Origin: Steinernema hermaphroditum
Taxonomy: Eukaryota > Nematoda > Chromadorea > Rhabditida > Steinernematidae
NCBI GenBank assembly: GCA_030435675.1
Contig: CM059621.1
Span: forward strand, 10,478,001 to 10,542,000
DNA: 64,000 nucleotides
Reading direction: 5' to 3'
Of the stretch, positions 35,120 to 46,922 are shown one piece after another. The notes under the pieces are model-generated. The model was not told the DNA's origin and did not search any database. It was given only the letters and a program-made list of their open reading frames with translations. Position numbers and translations under genes: made by a program. Each line of letters opens with the position of its first letter. Position 1 is the stretch's first letter.

Positions 35120-36270
35120 ATGTTTTCCCACAAACGATTGCTGAACGAAGAAGGCGAAGATCTCCTCCTCTCCTTCTCAAACCGACTGAACAAGAAGCTG
35201 CAGCAGGCTGATACGCAGGATTTGGTGAGTGATCAGCTGATTTTCCACGTGACTGACTTTCTGATTGCAGATCGCGATGGTCATAGCGTTCGTCTTTCTC
35301 CCTCTTGGATACATTGTGGAGATCTTTTTTGTTCTTCCTTTTTCGTGTGAACTCTTTTCCTCAGTGAGTCCGCCGCGCCCGCAGTGAGTGATCTACTATT
35401 CTTCTTTCATTCAGGAATGGACCTTTCGGGTGCTGATCACCGCTGCCCTTGGCATCAATGCCTATCTCAACATGTACAAGATGGTTTCCGTCGGCCCCAA
35501 CGGTGGAAATAACGACCTTCCGTCAATAATGAAGCCAGGTTTCAAGTACTGTTTTGCCTGTAAGCTGAACACACCGCCTAGAGCTTTCCACTGTCCTGGT
35601 TAGCCGTTCTTTTGTAAACCCTTATCATATTTTAATAACTTTCAGTGTGCGATGTGTGCATATTTCGCCGTGACCATCACTGCTCCTTTGTCTCCGTGTG
35701 TGTTGGTCACTACAACCAAAGATACTTCGTAGCTGCCGTTCTGAACCTTTGGATTGCTTGTATTACGGTCATGGGGTAAGTTCATTTCATTGAGACCACT
35801 GTATACAAGATGTGCCCAGATGGAACTGGTCATTCATGTGGACGTCGCTCGGAGGATTCAAGGCGTACAACATGTGGCAATTGGTGATGCCTCATCTGGC
35901 GGTTCTCTTTGGAATCATCGATTATTACCAATTCTTCTGCGTTATGCTTTTTGTTTTCCCCCTTACGACGTTCCTCTTCGTGACGTATCAGCTGGCTGCT
36001 CAGGTCTTCTGCCTTATTCGGGGCCAAACTCGCATGGAATACCTACTGGTACGTAAAGCAGCCTAATTACGTAGATTTAATTTCTTTTGTTTTTAGGATA
36101 TTCACGCATATCAACTTGGCTGGCGCGAGAACCTCCGGGCTTCTTTGGGCAATCGCTGGTTTGCAGCTATGATTTCTCCTTTTGTCCACTCCCATTTGGA
36201 GTCCGATGGATTGGCGTACCACTGCCGTGAAAGTGGACCTTCAATTTACGAGAACGTGAAGACCATGTGA
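35120..36270 (+). CDS. DHHC palmitoyltransferase, ZDHHC24-like
   Basis: A multi-spanning membrane enzyme that attaches palmitate to cysteines of target proteins. The start at 35120 (MFSHKRLLNEEGEDL) follows directly on a TTTTTCTGCAG acceptor. Membrane segments are IAMVIAFVFLPLGYIVEIFF and FRVLITAALGINAYL. The cysteine-rich domain is KYCFACKLNTPPRAFHCPVC followed by CIFRRDHHCSFVSVCVGHYN, with the catalytic DHHC intact. The second membrane pair and the motif IRGQTRMEYL with GWRENLRASLGNRW match human ZDHHC24 (RGQTTWEW, NLQAALGPRW). The protein ends SIYENVKTM, stop at 36268-36270. At least five short introns. An alternative in-frame start at 35018 would add a hydrophobic leader. Confidence 0.9.
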
Positions 36271-36815
36271 TAATAAGTTAATTCCACTAACCTCCCATCT
36301 GCACAATTGTACATACTCACCTTTGTTTTAATAACGTGCTTTCTCCTCTTTATTTGGTCGCTGTAAGCGAGGCGCCTTACGGTCTTTTATTTGTTTTTGT
36401 TTCATTCACCGGAGTGAAAGGGTTTCTTCTAAGTGAGTTGGTCACACAGAGGTGGATCGGGAATCGACGGAGAAATTGAACTCTCGGTCGATCGGAAGCG
36501 CAAACATTCTGCGGTTTGTGCTTTTTCCTAAACTCGAGCGTCAGTTTCGCGATTCCCTCGTTCCAGCTCCGGAACTAACTTCGATTTGTCACGTAGAGGG
36601 ACTCTTTGGCGCCTCCCTCTCGGGTTTCCTCGCGCCGTAGTCCTCGAGAGGAACTCGACGACGCTTGCTTGAACGGCAAGCGGCGAGCAATTATAAAGCG
36701 CTGTCACATCGACGTCTTCGGACTTCCCGCGAGGGAATCTCGGGTCCGTTCCCCGAGGACTGCGCTGATCACTCTCCTTGCGACCCTCAGAGCTGATTGT
36801 CCCTTTCAGATAGCC
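36271..36815. promoter_or_regulatory. Intergenic, palmitoyltransferase to phosphofructokinase
   Basis: About 545 bases with the DHHC 3' UTR and the PFK upstream region. It is richer in CpG near the PFK start. CCTTTCAG at 36801-36808 lies seven bases before the PFK ATG and is a likely splice acceptor. No gene seen. Confidence 0.45.
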
Positions 36816-39800
36816 ATGGACTCTGAGGACGAAGTGGCGCCTCTGCCTGGAAGTGGAGCGGCTTCGGCCCGCGAACGCTTCAAGACGAGAACGGACTCCA
36901 TCGTGCCTGTGGTCGGGAAGGAAGGCGCCGACATCGAGAGACTCCTGTACAAAGGAAGATGCATGGCAGTCTTGACCAGCGGCGGAGATAGTCAAGGTGA
37001 ACAGCCCTTCGGCGCGCCTTAGACCAAATTGCCCTAGGAATGAACAGCGCCGTGAGAGCAGTAGTGCGCATGGGCTTGTACCTGGGCTGCAAGGTGTATT
37101 GTATCCACGAAGGCTACCAAGGAATGGTGGATGGGGGCGACTTCATCCGCGAAGCCGACTGGAACTCCGTCTCGGACATCATCCAGCGCGGAGGAACCAT
37201 CATCGGCTCAGCGCGCTGCAAGGACTTCCGGGAGCGTCCGGGGCGCCTGGAGGCATGCCGGAATCTCATCACCAGGGGCATAACCCACGTGGTGTGCATC
37301 GGCGGCGACGGTTCTCTCACAGGAGCCCATATCTTCCGCCAAGAATGGCCGTTGCTGATCCAGGAACTCGTCAGAAATGGCCAGATCTCCGAGGGGAAGG
37401 CGCAACAGTGCCCGAACATCCAGATCGTCGGCATCGTCGGTTCCATCGACAACGACTTTTGCGGTACGGTATCTTCGAGCTGAACTGACTCTGCCTTAGG
37501 TTCCGACATGACTGTAGGAGCCGACAGCGCTCTTCAAAGAATAATCGAAGCGACCGATGCCGTCGTCTCCACCGCTCAGAGCCATCAAAGGGCGTTCGTT
37601 GTTGAGGTGATGGGGCGCCACTGCGGGTACCTCGCCGTGGTGAGCGCCCTAGCTTCGGAGGCCGATTTCTGCTTCATCCCCGAGTGGCCACAGCCCGGCA
37701 ATTGGCCCGAGATCCTCTGCAACAAGCTGGCGCAGCAGCGCGCCGAGGGCCAGCGCCTCAACATCATCATCGTCGCCGAAGGGGCCATCGACCGCGAAGG
37801 GAATCCGATCTCGGCGGAGCTGGTCCGCGGAGTCATCAAGTCGACTCTCCACTACGACACCCGAGTTACGGTACTCGGCCACGTGCAGCGAGGCGGCAGT
37901 CCCTCGGCCTTCGACCGTCTCCTCGGCTGTAGGATGGGCGCCGAGGCAACGCTGGCTCTCATGGAGATGACCCCGGAGTCGGAGCCCTGTGTGGTTTCCA
38001 TCGACGGGAATCAGATGGTAATACCGTACCACCCAGTTCATGGACTAGATACCACTAGACAGAGTTCTAAAGTGTACAGTATTCTTGAATGCAGTTGTTT
38101 GCGGTTTTTAAGTTTAATCTTATCTGGCTTGCTGGACTGTGAGCTACGCGCATGAGTCGCGCATCACTCAGGAACAGTTCTGAAGATCACTGCAACAGGA
38201 ACGGTAACTCGTGAGCTGTGTTCAATTCTTTCTGTGTCTCACGGTCTTGAGAAAGAATCGCCCACAAGTCAGCAGCCTTGAATCTCATTCCAATTTTTTG
38301 CCCGTACACGGTGGATGAGTGATGCGCGACTCCTGCGCGTGGCTCATATATCAGCAAACCACATAAAAAGAAACTTAAAAATCGCAAACAAAAATTTGAG
38401 ACACAGCCTGCGTCTCAGAAGTATGGCCCAGCCTTTAGGTTCATCATAGATTTTTAGGTACGAGTACCTCTGATGCAGTGCGTCCAGAGAACGCAAGAGG
38501 TGACATACAGTGCCCTCTCCGTTGTCTACATCGATAGTTCAGGTCCAAAAGGCGATGAAGGAGCGCGATTGGGAGAGGGCCGTCAAGCTCCGTGGCCGCA
38601 GCTTCCAGAGGAATCTGGAGACTTACCGTCTTCTTACCAAACTGCGAACTCCCCAGGAGAAGGACAACCTTTCAGGCGGAAAGACCTTTAACTTCGCCGT
38701 CATCAACGTGGGATCTCCGGCGGGAGGCACGTTTCCGCTGCGCTTTCTGTGTCAGAGGGTCGTTTAGGCATGAACGCTGCTGTCCGGTCCTTCATCCGCG
38801 TAGGTTTATATCACCACTGCATTGTGTACGGTATTCACAACTCCTTCGAGGGTCTTATCAATGGCGAAGTGAAGGTCAGTCCCGCTTCCAAGAGCCCTGC
38901 TCTCAGCGGCACTTTCAGAAAATGGAGTGGGGAGACGTGAACAACTGGGTGATGCATGGCGGCTCCTTCCTTGGCACCCAGAAGCAGTTGCCGGAGAAGA
39001 ACATGGCGAAGATCGCGGAGAGACTCGAGGAGTTCCAGATCCACGCCCTCCTTCTGGTGGGCGGCTTCGAGGCTTATCACTCGTGCCTGCAGCTGTCTCG
39101 GGCGCGCGAGCGGTATCGGGCGCTGCGCATCCCAATGTGTGTCATTCCCTGCACCATTTCCAACAACATGCCTGGCACCTCGCTCTCACTCGGCTCCGAC
39201 ACCGCCGTCAACGAGATTTGCCAGATGATCGACAAGATCAAGCAGTCCGCTACGGGCACCAAACGACGCGTTTTCATCGTGGAGACCATGGGGGGATCCT
39301 GTGGCTATCTGGCCACGCTCTCCGCTCTGGCTTCTGGCGCCGACAACGCCTACATCTACGAGGTGCACCCCTGCCCCTCTGCCCCAAAGACACCCTCCTA
39401 TAGGAAAAGTTCAACGTGGACGATATCAAAGAGGACTGTCGCGTGATCGCAGCCAAAATGGAGCAGGGTGTGCAGCGCTACCTCATCATCAGGAACGAAC
39501 ACGCCAACCCGAACTATAAAACGACCTTCGTGGAGCAGCTCTTCGCGGAAGAGGGTTGCGGCCAGTTCTCCACGCGCGTCAACATCCTCGGCCACGCGCA
39601 GCAAGGCGGCAACCCGACGCCCTTCGACCGTAACCTGGGCACGAAGCTGGCTGCCCGCGCCCTCGAGTTCCTGCTCAAACAGGCGAAGCATAGCGTCGAC
39701 GTCGAGGGAGGCGTGTTCGCGGCGACCTCTGAAGGCACCGCTACTCTCCTAGGCCTCAGGGTAGGTTTTGAATCGTGGTTCCGACAGGGTTCAGAAGCTC

Positions 39801-40098
39801 CACACCTGGGGCGCCCTCCTCCAGAGCTGGCGCCAAATGAAGATTTCAAAACGATTTCAAAGTTCGGATTTCAGGATCGTCGAGTAGTGTTTACTCCCGT
39901 CGAAGAGCTCTTCCACGAAATGGACTTCGAGAACAACCTGCCCAGAGATCAATGGTAACTGCTTAGTCCCCCCTCTCAGAACCCGTCCTTAGGTGGCTGA
40001 AGTTGAGGCCTCTCCTCAGAATCCTGGCCAAACACAACAGCACCTATCTCACAGAGGCAACGAACGCCACCCAATTCGGAGGAGAAGACGATGAGTGA
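36816..40098 (+). CDS. ATP-dependent 6-phosphofructokinase (eukaryotic tandem type)
   Basis: The key regulated step of glycolysis. Start at 36816 ([14 protein letters not shown]). The N-terminal catalytic half has the ATP-binding [19 protein letters not shown] (intron inside), [11 protein letters not shown], the catalytic region [11 protein letters not shown] and [14 protein letters not shown]. The C-terminal regulatory half repeats the fold: [61 protein letters not shown] and [16 protein letters not shown]. It ends TQFGGEDDE at 40096-40098. The linker joining the halves ([10 protein letters not shown], then [17 protein letters not shown]) is complete, but the intron before it is about 440 nt and holds a foldback element, and another intron (38727-38767) has GC-AG ends. 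The catalytic half looks intact. Confidence 0.95.
38095..38392. mobile_element. Miniature foldback element in a PFK intron
   Basis: Arms at about 38095-38169 and 38317-38392 are imperfect inverted copies: TTGTTTGCGGTTTTTAAGTT at the left end, GTCGCGCATCACTC at the inner end, and their inverses. The element is about 300 bp and lies wholly in the intron between the two PFK halves. It has no coding capacity. Confidence 0.8.
38727..38767 (+). other. GC-AG intron in the PFK gene
   Basis: The exon ends CCGGCGGGAG and the intron starts GCACGT. The acceptor is TCGTTTAG, followed by GCATGAACGC. This joins SPAGG to MNAAVRS in the exact frame of the conserved motif, and no GT donor near it gives an open frame. 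Length 41 nt. Confidence 0.8.
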
Positions 40099-40310
40099 CC
40101 ACAGATGGATACGGTAGCGACACCTGCTAGCTCTAAAGCGCACTATAATTACATAGCTCAGTTTACATGTTTACCTTAGCAGTACAAGGTTGTCAGCACG
40201 ATTTAGTGCGAATAAACATGCAAAAAATGAAAGAGGTTCTGTGTGTTGTACGGGCGTTACCGTACGGGAAGAATACATGGGGTTGCGGTACAACAGGTGC
40301 TACTACACAT

Positions 40311-42147
40311 TTATAGCTCGAGTTTGTCGAGAGGGAAGTTCAGCCGCGAACTGACTTTCCCGGCGATTCTGCCGAAAATGACGCATTCCAGCAAAGAATT
40401 TCCAGCAAGGCGATTTCTTCCGTGAACGCCGCCTGTGACTTCGCCGGCCGCCAGCAATCCGTTGAAGGGCTTTTGACTGAACTCGTTGAAGACAACGGCA
40501 CTTTTGTCGATCTTCAAGCCTCCCATAGTGTAGTGCAGCGCAGGAGTGATCTTCGCCGCGTAGATTGACGCATCTACACTGATTTCTGCAGGGAAGATGG
40601 TCTTATCGAAGCTGTCCCGGACACGCTTCTCGGAATTTTTGGCATCTTTAACAAATCCGTTGTAAGAGTCAAAGGTTTCACGAAGAGCAGAGCTGTCACA
40701 GCCAATGTGCTCCGCCAGAGTGTTGGCGTTTTCAAATTTCTGAAATCAATCGACATTTAGGAAATACAGCAGAGTTCGGAACACACCGTGAAAAACCCTT
40801 TGATATTCGCGTAGAAATTAAAGGCAGGTCGTCCAAAGCTGTCAGCCATTTCGTCGGTCATGAGCATGTACACGAACTTCCACTCCTTGTTTTCCGGTAG
40901 TTCGGTTCCTTCGGCTTGAATTTTGGCGCTGAGGTAATCGCGTCGACCCAATTCATTGGCAAAGCGCACACCCTTGCTTGACACCTGAAACTGGGACATC
41001 ACTTTCGCGTGGCTTGATCACTTCAAACCAGGAGAGCTCCTTTTCCGCGTAAAGCTTCCGCAGCCAAAAACTTTGTTCCCGCCGAAGGATCTTTCGGGTC
41101 AAGGAACGCAGTGGGGTGAACCTGAACATGCTCCATTCCAATCACCTGAGCACCCATGGCTCGGGCCATCTTCACTCCATCACCGCGAGCAAAGGGACCG
41201 TTGGTGGTGGGGAACTTCATCTTCTCGGGCGCAAATTCGGCTAAGAGAGACGACACATTGTGCCGGTCAGCGCTGAAACCGCCAGTGGTCAGGATGACGG
41301 CTTTTCCGCGCACTTCATCCAGGGTTCCGTCGTCTCTCTTGATCCTCACTCCAGTGATGTACTCGTTCCATGTGACCAACCCGAGCACTTCGGTGTTGTA
41401 GAGCACCTTCATGAACTCGGGCCGTTCTTCCGTCTCTTTTAGGATTTTGGCTTTCAAGGCGCGGATGATGGCAATTCCAACAGGTGTGGGGCGGCCTTCC
41501 TTTGGAGACGGGATCCTAAATCCATTCCCATCAGCGGTTCATCTTTATCCGATCCAACCAGTGTGTTCGAGGCACAGAGTGTCCACCGCAAATGTTGATG
41601 TCGCTCAGGTCGACTCCAAGGTCGATCAGGAACTGGACGGCGTCAGCCGATTCGTGAACCTAAACAACCCCTTAGAGCAGGAGTCCCGCACTGGAAACCT
41701 CACCAGAAGATCGACGAGAGCTCCGTCGTTCTCGCGATCCCCGGCGGACATCGTGTCGCTGTAGAACTTGTCCGTGGAATCCTTGATTCCAGCAGCATGC
41801 TGCGCCTCTGTTCCGCAGCCATTAATTCCTGAACAGATTGAGAGATTAGTCGCATCCTCCGCCGATATTTTTCGTTACCGCTGCTCGCTTTGGCGCTGTT
41901 GCCTCCAACGTCTTTCTCGCGCTCCACCAGAATCACCTTGGCTCCGGCGCGGAGAGCTTCCACGGCCGCTGACAATCCGGCCAAACCTCCCCCTGAAACT
42001 CGAAAAGTACCCAACGTGAGGAAAGAGGCGCGACCTACCCACTACGATGACGGGTTCCTCCGTCTTCGGCATCTTCGAGGAAACCAACGCGGCCGTGTGG
42101 ACGCAGAGCAGGGCAAGAATGCCCACAGGAGCAAACCCTCCGTGCAT
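40311..42147 (-). CDS. Soluble FAD fumarate reductase (Osm1/Frd1-like)
   Basis: A flavoprotein that reduces fumarate to succinate, used to reoxidise FADH2 in the ER or mitochondria. The start at 42147 gives a hydrophobic leader (MHGGFAPVGILALLCVHTAA), then the FAD-binding motif VIVVGGGLAGLSAAVEALRA and VILVEREKDVGGNSAKAS. Substrate-site regions follow: INGCGTEAQHAAGI, INICGGHSVPRTHWIP, PTPVGIAIIRAL, VILTTGGFSAD and VQVHPTAFLDP. The C-terminus has HYTMGGLKID, GLLAAGEVTGGVHGRNRL and NSLLECVIFGRIAG, ending at 40311. All hallmarks are present. Introns are about 45 nt. Such enzymes occur in yeast, nematodes and other animals; the leader suggests ER or mitochondrial entry. Confidence 0.93.
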
Positions 42148-42411
42148 CGTTCGGCACGTTCTCGCGATACCGGCAAAGCAGTGAGCGAGCGGAGCGGCGA
42201 GAGTCCTGCGACGAAACGACACGCAATGACCTCCGCGCGGCGCCCAACCCTTCGCTGAAAACGCAACGATAGTGGTGTTGTATTCTGAGAGGACATGTCT
42301 TTGACAATTACGCGAACGCACCACACAATAAATAAACAACGCATGGATGAGTGCGAAGATAGAAATTTAACTTTTGTAATAATCTGGAGGATGATGCGAC
42401 GACGTTTGAAA

Positions 42412-43869
42412 TCACGAGGGAGGTTGGTTCGGTCCTGGAGGCTCTTCAGCCATCTGCCGTTCACTGGCGGTATCACTGTCCGATGGCGTTCCTCCGGCAT
42501 CTTCTCCACAGATCGGAGTAGCCCCACGGAGTGGGGTCGAACACGACGTCCTGTCAACTTGAGGGGAAAGACACACCCTTTTGAAGGGCACAGGACCGAA
42601 GCCGTTGGAACTGGCTACACTTTCAGAATCGCTATCCGATGGCGCTCCATTCTGCATGAAAGAACTGGAAGGGGCTAGATTGGAACCCGTATAGCGCCTC
42701 TTCGTGAGCTGACGGGCGGCCATAGGACTTAAGCTCCTGAAAAGAACAGTCCTTAGATATTTGGTAAATGACCCAACCTTACCTCATGAGCCGGCTCCTT
42801 GTTGGACTAGGTGTTGGGCTGGGACTTGGAGAATAAGGTATATTGCTTCGCACAATCTGCTGCGTTGAAGGTGAATAACACTGTTTCTGGTTGTCGACCT
42901 TTTGCGTAGGAGAAGGGGACGACGAATGTGTTAGGAAAGCGTTCGTGAATATGGAAATCGGCTCAGTCCAGGACCTTGTGCGCTTTCTCTCCTCAGCTAC
43001 GTCGTCGTCCTAAAGTAACTGTTCACAAAAACTCAACAAAAAATGCGCACCAAAGAAAATTCGCCAAAGCCGATGGACACCTGCTGTGATGTTTTCACAA
43101 GTTTTTCGTGGGCCAACTCGTTCTCTAGCACCATGCTACAGCTTGATTCACGCCGAAGATTGGCTGCGCGACCTCGTGGAAGTATGCGGTATACCGAAGG
43201 AGAGGCAGTGGCAGAGGCGGACTGTGGCGACGCAGATCCAGATGTTGAAGGTTGAAGTGCTGAAGCGTTGTTCTGAGAGACGGGAGAATTTGGAGGATGC
43301 AACTAAAGCAGCAGTGACTAGAAATGTCAACTGATGAAAACGCGTACCGGTGGCTGCAGATTATGCTGAGGGGAAAAACTACTTGAAGCGCCGGACGTTC
43401 CAGCAGCGATCTCGCTGTATCTTCGTCGTTGACTTGAAGGTTGCAGAATCCGACGTTTGAGCTGGTGTTGTGGTATATTGCCCTCGCCGTCCGAATCCAT
43501 TTCAAAATCGTCGTCGAGGTCGTTCCGGGAACGGAACAGTGTCAACGAATTTTTTCGAGGAATAGGCGAGCAGATTAAATCGGATTGCGTCTGCGAACAA
43601 GAAGACGACGGACCGCTGCTGGTGCTGGATGTGACTCCAACGTCGTTTGGGTTCACGAAAGTTCCCGAACTGGACGGAGCTGGGCTTTCGGATGTCGAGG
43701 AGCAGCTTCCAGTAGAGGAAATGGAATCGCAGTCGAAGGCGGATTCAGAAGAAGACGTCATCATCGTCGATGGATCACCGTCGATCGATGGATCCATATC
43801 TGTAGAACATCACATGAGATACGGAACGTTCATTCACACAGACTTACCTCCCATGGTTTCGTCGTCCAT
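42412..43869 (-). CDS. PABIR/FAM122 family PP2A regulator
   Basis: FAM122 proteins bind and inhibit the PP2A-B55 phosphatase. Exons join without frame breaks: exon 1 MDDETMG (start 43869) joins DMDPSIDGD and a Ser-rich region. Next come QLKRRILQPSSQRRRYSEIA and RILPRGRAANLRRESSCSMV; then ENELAHEKLVKTSQQ and ERKRTRSWTEPISIF, matching the human helix region (NRETVHEREVQTAMQISHSW). NQKQCYSPSTQQIVRSN and SPSPSPTPSPTRSRL match human KQCFSPSLQSFVSSN and SPIPSPTTRFTTRR, and PMAARQLTKRRYTG follows. The protein ends at 42412. Low-complexity Ser/Pro content makes parts ambiguous, but the ordered motifs are convincing. It lies 265 bases upstream of the fumarate reductase gene on the same strand. Confidence 0.8.
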
Positions 43870-44633
43870 CGCGCGAAGCTGTGGTTTGGATCAAAATCCT
43901 CTCTTTTCGGTGATTCAGGAATCTGCAACGGGAAGAATGAATGCGCTTCAATCAGTAAGTCGAACGCGCCAGTCGTGAGCAAATAAGAAGGAACGCGAAT
44001 GAATCGAACAGTCAGAAAGAACGAACGCAGTTGATGTAGCAGCCGACCTGGGAGCCCACTCGGCTACAGTGAGGCGGAGGATTATCCAGAGTCGACCTTC
44101 AATTCGTCGAAATCCAAAAAAAATCGAAAATACTGGCATTCGGCGAGCGTGGGCAATCGATGATCGCCGCGTGCGATCGATGACGTCGTTGGTGGCCTTC
44201 GAGGCGAGGCGTCCTCCAGAATCCGACGTCGGTGCGCGAGGCGCGTCGGTGTCTTCGCGCGCTCCTCCTTCGTCGAGACGAGACTCACGTGTCTACGAGG
44301 CAGCCCTGGACGCGCGAGACGAGTCTAGTGCCGGGAGCGGGCGCGGGAAGGGAGTAATCGCATAAACAAACCATTTCGGAGAGATTAAAGCGGAAAAGTT
44401 TTTGCCGAGAATTACATTGAAATGCGTTCTATCTGATCCGCGCGTCGCCCCCTCCCCGTTGCCCTCGCAGCGCTCGCGCCCCTTCCCCGCCGCGGCAGCA
44501 CTCGTGAACTCAGCGCGCCTCGGCGAGGCTTGGCGTTCACACGTCGACTACGGTAACTATCGCGTTTTATAGTTCTCAACAAATAAGTTACATACAAAAT
44601 GTACACTTTTTACACTGAAGTGGCTACAATTCT
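43870..44633. promoter_or_regulatory. Intergenic, secreted-protein gene to PABIR
   Basis: About 765 bases with the 3' flank of the secreted-protein gene and the PABIR upstream region. It is rich in CpG around 44200-44350 and 44430-44540. Open frames on both strands here match nothing and look like compositional artefacts. Confidence 0.4.
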
Positions 44634-46922
44634 TCATCCGGACGGCTGCAGCGCTGGGATTCCGAACTGGAAGGGGGAGGGCTGTGTGGAGTACACGTTA
44701 CCGAAGGGACTTTTCGCCTGGGAAGGCGGCGGCGAGTTGGTGTTCGGATACGTGAAGACGTTGTAGTAGGCCTGCGGTTGCTGGGGGAACTGCTGGTAGA
44801 AGCCGAAGTTCTGCTGGTGGTAGAAGAAGGGCGACGTCGTGGTCGGGTAGACGACAGAGACCGTCGGCGGCGACACCGTAGCTACCTGCACGGGACGGGC
44901 GGAGGAGGAGGGGTGGAGGACGCCGGTGGAGTCCACCACGAAGCTCCGGTCGTTGAGTGGCTTCAGTTCCGCGTTGGTCGAGTGGATCTTCGGGTTGGGG
45001 AGGGAGTTCACCGAGAAGGCGCGGGTGCGGAGGTCCGGCAGCGACTGCGCCTTTGGCGAAGGACGTCCGCTTGAGATCTGAACGCTATGGTTAGGCCTGC
45101 CTGCTTGGAAGCCACTCACAGTGATTGCTGTGGTGTTCAGTCGCCGAGCCCTCACCTGAGCCGTCGTTCTCGGGTGGCTATAACGAGGGACGATGTTGAC
45201 GTTCCTATGGGCCGGGAATACGGTGACCTTCCGATGCCTTAGAGGAGGGCTTAGTGTCGTTCCTCGGAAGGGGAGGCGAGTGGCAGAGGCTATTCCCCTT
45301 CTGTGCGCCTCGAGGATTCTGTTCCTCTTGCCCTCCTTCTCTGCCTCTTCCGGGTCCACGTCTTCGGGATTCGGCGTGGTCGTCGAGAGCCAGTTTTCCC
45401 TCGGTTTGCTGTTCTTGTTGGCTTCCACCTTCAGATGCACCCAGATGAAACTGATTCAAGAGGACAGGCGCACCTGACTGATGATCTCCTTGATCTCGGA
45501 TTCCTCGAGGTTGCTTCCCTTCAGAATCTCTACGAGCCGTGATAAGTCGGGCGTTTTCCTCTCTTTGTGGACGTCCACGGAGGGAGATGAGAAGGCCTGC
45601 GGTCGCGGATTGGTTGCCCTCGGGGGAAGCTGGAATGGGCGGCTGATCTGCAGGCCTACACGAACTCACCAGAGGATCCTCGTCCTCGTCCAGATGTCCG
45701 CTGAAGACGAAGTCCGTGTTCGTGTGTTTGTCCGTGCGGAGACCGTCGTAATAGTCGGTGTCGCCGTCGTCCTTCTTCTTCTCAGGGATCTCCACCCTGA
45801 TGCGCCGTCGAGGACTCTATTCTGGAGATTAGCCATTCACGGTAAGTAGCTGCATACCTCCGAAGTGATGGAGGTGGTGCTCTGCGTGGTCCTCGTCGAG
45901 GAGGTCGTCGACTCCGTTTCCTCCTTCTCTTCTGGGAACAGAGTCGCCCGCTTCTCGTATATGTTCTCCAGGATCGCCGGGGATACGGTAGTGGTCGTCG
46001 TCGTCGTCTCCCCGTCATCGTCGTCGTCGTAGTCGTCGGGTGCCGTGAAGTCCGTCCCGAACTCGGGACCGACCGTCAGTTCCTTTCCCTTTGCACCCTT
46101 TCCTGGAACACTTCCTCGTAAGGGCAGTTCTAAATTCGTGACCGAACCACTTGCAGACGGAAAGAAGCCCTGGGAAGTGAGCGGGATTGCCGAGGGATTC
46201 GTGTTCGCCGCCAGCAGCTTCTCCTGGAACTCCTTCTGATTCTTCGACGCCTGCTCCACCACGGCGGGGAACCACGCGCCCTCCGATGCCTGGTTCAGGA
46301 TGCCGACGCCGGTCCCTGTCAGCTGGAGGGCCGCTTGCGCCAACTGGTACACTAAAGAAGAAGTTCTCGACGGGGAGCAGAAGACGACGACATGTCATCG
46401 TCACTTTAGACATCCGGGATTGCGCGATTGCAAATTAATCCCGTTCCCGATCGCTTCGAAGGAACCTGTTAGCGGCGCCGCTCGCGCAATCTCTGTTTTC
46501 TGTATGTGAACCACCAAAGGAACCTACATGATCCGGCGCCGGACAGCGCCGAAGCCGCTCCGCCGCCGGCGGCGCCGGCGAGCGCTCCGGCAGAGCCAGC
46601 GGACCCGGCGAGGCCTGCCAAGCTGCCGAGGTTCCCCAGAGCGCCAGAGCCGATGAGTCCCGAGACGAGCGAGGCGATCTCCCCGAACTGCGCCATCGAG
46701 GGCTCAATGGCGACGAAGCACAGCAGGAGGATACGCAGAACTGCTGATCGGCATCTAAACGAATTAAGTCGGATTTAGGCGTTTCACCTTCACGGCGAGT
46801 TAAATCCCCTCGTGAATAGCCCTCGGAGGGGAACCGGTTACGCCGGAGGCACTAAAGCTCCTGAGGGGTCTCCACAGAGGATCGATCTAGAGGGGCGAAA
46901 AGCAATGAACTTACAGCTTCAT
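44634..46922 (-). CDS. Unidentified secreted Thr/Pro-rich protein
   Basis: I do not recognise this family. Exon 1 is only ATGAAGCT (start 46922) and is spliced to exon 2, giving a signal peptide MKLCRSAVLRILLLCFVAIE followed by PSMAQFGEI. Next come a Gly/Ala-rich hydrophobic segment (GNLGSLAGLAGSAGSAG), a helical segment (YQLAQAALQLTGTGVGILNQ, EFQEKLLAANTNPSAI), an acidic then threonine run (DYDDDDDGETTTTTTTV), a Ser/Thr stretch suited to O-glycosylation, and a Pro/Gln/Tyr-rich C-terminus (FGFYQQFPQQPQAYYNVF) ending at 44634. Introns are 40-60 nt; one near 45080-45120 keeps the frame whether spliced or not. Likely an extracellular or cuticle-associated protein (inference). Confidence 0.6.

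Noticed and set aside
37649..38041. Antisense frame over phosphofructokinase
   Set aside because: Compositional shadow of a strongly GC-biased coding exon.
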